From positions 84,344-148,343 of the forward strand of contig DATNPX010000042.1 in the NCBI GenBank assembly GCA_036702975.1: DNA of 64,000 nt, in the 5' to 3' direction. Position 1 is the first letter of the stretch, and each line of letters begins with the position of its first letter. The notes under the pieces are model-generated. The model was not told where the DNA came from, made no database searches, and saw only the letters and a program-made list of their open reading frames with translations. Positions 62,280-64,000 of this stretch are shown piece after piece. The position numbers and the translations under genes are program-made. This DNA comes from DATNPX01 sp036702975. Lineage in GTDB: Bacteria; Cyanobacteriota; Vampirovibrionia; Obscuribacterales; Obscuribacteraceae.

Positions 62280-63296
62280 TCAGTTTTTCTGCGCATGCGG
62301 AGTTCCGAGATACGGAAACTCCTTCAGAGTGTCCGTATGTGGCTTGAGCCCGTCAGGAGGAATTTCTCCTTTGGACAAAAATGCAAGGCGGGCGTTGATG
62401 ACGTCGTCAGCGAAGGTGCGTCCATTTGGATACGCAGCCGGCTTGGACGGATCGAAACAAAGCATGTCGGGCAAAAGACTTGTGTCATCGATTGCTTTGA
62501 TCGCTTCTTCTCGCGTGTAATCACCAGTGTGACCCATCAAGTGCACGAAGAGTTCGAGCCAGCGTTTGTAGTCATTGACCGGCTCACTGGCGTTGTATTC
62601 TTCTTTGGTTTCGTCGGTGTTGAAGAAGCTGCTCACAGATGGATGACCGGCCCGATCGACATGCACGAGCTGACCGTCCTTGCGAACGCTACAGCGCCCC
62701 CAAATGCGAATCATAGGGTTGGCTCGCAATTCGCTCGTCGGCAATTCGACAACCATCGAGCAGACGTTAGCCTCGGTGTTTGAATCAACACCAGTCCAGG
62801 GAAACTTACCAGGCACATATTTCAAATCGGTAAAATTCTTCTCCCCTCTTTCCGTGTACAGATTTTTAATACCGTCGTAGTCGAAGAAAAAAGCATCACT
62901 GCGTGCCCCAGCAAAAAATTTGTAATCACCCGCGGTGACAATATTGGGTGTCGGTCCAAAGGATACTTCCGCGTCAGAAACAACTTTCTCACCAGACGCT
63001 TCAACAAGACGCGACTGATCGCCTTTGGCAACGAATACGCTGAAAGTTTGTTTGTTCCCCTGGGGTTTTGCGAAAACAAAACTGAAGGCTATGTCATTCA
63101 GTAAATCGCCGTCATTGTCAATGGCCAAACGATAAATCGCATCGGGATGAAGAGTATCAGCTTGCGGATTAGCATTCAGAATCAGAACCGTTCGAGTTGC
63201 ATCTTGTGGTGATTGGAATGCATAAAGGTCGCACAGATCAAGTCGCTGGTCACCGAGAGGTGGTCCTAAGCTAAGTCCCGTGAAATGGTTCGACAT
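62280..63296 (-). CDS. DUF4331 domain protein
   Basis: The 338-residue protein matches the DUF4331 pattern: SNHFTGLSLGPPLGDQRLDLCDLYAFQS at the start (ligand-like Asp residues), VLILNANPQADT, FVFAKPQGNKQTFSVF, and later IRIWGRCSVRKDGQLVHVDRAGHPSVSSFF. The family is common in bacteria with unknown role. No signal peptide is visible, although other members are often secreted. AGGAGA precedes the ATG. It converges with the aldo/keto reductase gene, 11 bases apart, and follows the malQ fragment on the minus strand. Confidence 0.9.
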   Translation of the reverse strand: MSNHFTGLSLGPPLGDQRLDLCDLYAFQSPQDATRTVLILNANPQADTLHPDAIYRLAIDNDGDLLNDIAFSFVFAKPQGNKQTFSVFVAKGDQSRLVEASGEKVVSDAEVSFGPTPNIVTAGDYKFFAGARSDAFFFDYDGIKNLYTERGEKNFTDLKYVPGKFPWTGVDSNTEANVCSMVVELPTSELRANPMIRIWGRCSVRKDGQLVHVDRAGHPSVSSFFNTDETKEEYNASEPVNDYKRWLELFVHLMGHTGDYTREEAIKAIDDTSLLPDMLCFDPSKPAAYPNGRTFADDVINARLAFLSKGEIPPDGLKPHTDTLKEFPYLGTPHAQKN

Positions 63297-63405
63297 TCGA
63301 CTTCTCCTGATGAAACGAATTGAGGACTGTAGTCAACAACTTCAAAGACGAACCGCTCGGCAATCCGATCGGAGGCAGCGACGAAGTGGCTACATTTTAC
63401 GCCAA

Positions 63406-63939
63406 TTAACTCTGTTTTTGCAGGCGGTCGATCAGGTCTGATATTTCGCTTGTAGGCTGCGGATAACGAGCCCGCAGAGCCATTACCAGAGCTCTTGGAA
63501 TCGAAAGAGCGCTGCCGGAAGCGCGCCGTTCAGAATACAAGTTTTCATAATCATGCGGCACGCGCAGTGACCAATTAGTATCACTTATGGTGCCTGGTTC
63601 GTTATAAACATCTGTCATGCCCAAAAGATCCGGAAAGAAAATAGAAACGTTGCGTGCGGGGCTGGCAAAAAGATCAGCAAACATAGCTTCACAGAGAAGT
63701 TTTGGGTTGTCGACCAGCCCGGCTGCAAAAGCGTCCCGACTTGCTGAATCGGGCTCCAGGCGTTCGGACAGATACTTAGCACGGGCTTCGATTTCGCCAG
63801 ACTTCTTCCACTCGTTGACTACACGCCATGCAGGTTTGGTATCGTGATTGCCGACCATAATCCAATCTGAAGGTTGAGCGTTTTCACTTCGGTATCCGTC
63901 CTGTGGATTCGTCAAACTCGCCTTTTGCGTCACTCGAAA
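63406..63939 (-). CDS. malQ: C-terminal fragment of 4-alpha-glucanotransferase (amylomaltase, GH77)
   Basis: The frame reads FRVTQKASLTNPQDGYRSEN and then WIMVGNHDTKPAW, FFPDLLGMTDVYNEPGTISD and NWSLRVPHDYENLY, all hallmarks of the C-terminal third of GH77 enzymes, which move glucan chains between maltodextrins or glycogen. The Asp in GNHDT is the third catalytic acid; the nucleophile and acid/base residues lie upstream and are absent. The homology begins abruptly at 63939. Beyond it the sequence is an inverted copy of the aldo/keto reductase gene. A GTG at 63933 could start a short peptide but is not a natural GH77 start. Confidence 0.85.
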   Translation of the reverse strand, partial: FRVTQKASLTNPQDGYRSENAQPSDWIMVGNHDTKPAWRVVNEWKKSGEIEARAKYLSERLEPDSASRDAFAAGLVDNPKLLCEAMFADLFASPARNVSIFFPDLLGMTDVYNEPGTISDTNWSLRVPHDYENLYSERRASGSALSIPRALVMALRARYPQPTSEISDLIDRLQKQS

Positions 63940-64000
63940 GCTGCTACAACTCTGAAACCACGTTCGTTCATGTATTTTTCGACACGAGAGCCGCGATCGC
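63937..64000 (-). repeat. outer copy of the 64-bp inverted repeat, truncating malQ
   Basis: Reading the minus strand from the window edge, 64 bases match 61991-62054 without a difference, then diverge after CTTT. The shared CTTT lies at the join with malQ (TTTCGAGTGACGCAAAAG, coding FRVTQK). The match reaches the window edge and may extend beyond it. Confidence 0.95.

Overview
The window is bacterial chromosome of medium GC, densely packed with genes on both strands, and carries no rRNA, tRNA, CRISPR array, transposase or phage gene that I can see. Gene content points to a diderm, meso-DAP-type bacterium: MurE with a DNPR motif, lipoproteins, HemL (C5 tetrapyrrole route) and L21/L27. Many secreted or membrane TPR proteins, a giant poly-HAMP hybrid kinase, low-complexity tails and many unfamiliar secreted proteins resemble the non-photosynthetic cyanobacterial relatives (Melainabacteria/Vampirovibrionia, Obscuribacterales-like). 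That placement is inference from style and would need marker-gene phylogeny.

Layout. 1-2.3 kb: a partial gene, then a TPR membrane gene interrupted by an in-frame TAA, a possible seven-residue leader ORF and a small TPR-like gene. 2.3-13.9 kb: cell-wall amidase, mnmA, a secreted TPR protein, mfd, a PpiC/SurA-type lipoprotein foldase, another TPR protein and a small secreted Ser-Gly-Gly repeat protein. 14-24.4 kb: a minus-strand signalling operon (2124-residue poly-HAMP hybrid kinase, CheR, CheB, second hybrid kinase with HPt), whose members overlap or lie close together. 24.9-33.7 kb: CPBP protease, NTF2-like protein, an unknown secreted protein, MBL hydrolase, prs, a methionine-gamma-lyase-family PLP enzyme, a ComF-like protein and a zinc-ribbon/TPR protein. 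33.8-43.2 kb: a double-thioredoxin-fold protein, an ADH/AKR pair with a divergent AraC regulator, hemL, a thioredoxin-like protein, a 2-Cys peroxiredoxin and a small protein. 43.7-50.7 kb: rplU-rpmA-murE, a DUF4388-like protein, a polysaccharide deacetylase, a His/Lys-repeat SGNH hydrolase and a PlsC-type acyltransferase. 50.7-60.1 kb: Lys/Ser-rich and TPR proteins, a leaderless M4 metallopeptidase divergent from a calpain/papain-like cysteine peptidase, a histone-H1-like protein and an M13 lipoprotein peptidase. 60.3-64 kb: a stand-alone TIR-like protein, an aldo/keto reductase, a DUF4331 protein and the 3' part of malQ.

The most striking structural observation is at the right edge. The last 64 bases are an exact inverted copy of an internal piece of the aldo/keto reductase gene 1.9 kb away, and they cut into malQ at a conserved motif. 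This is either a real inverted duplication or a fold-back/chimeric join. Other leads are the divergent leaderless peptidase pair, the TIR-like protein, nine nearly identical 92-residue HAMP units, an in-frame stop in the first TPR gene, a likely CTG start on the SGNH hydrolase gene and an apparent one-base frameshift at the start of the thioredoxin-fold gene.

No computation was run. Family assignments rest on motifs read by eye, and promoter calls are weak.
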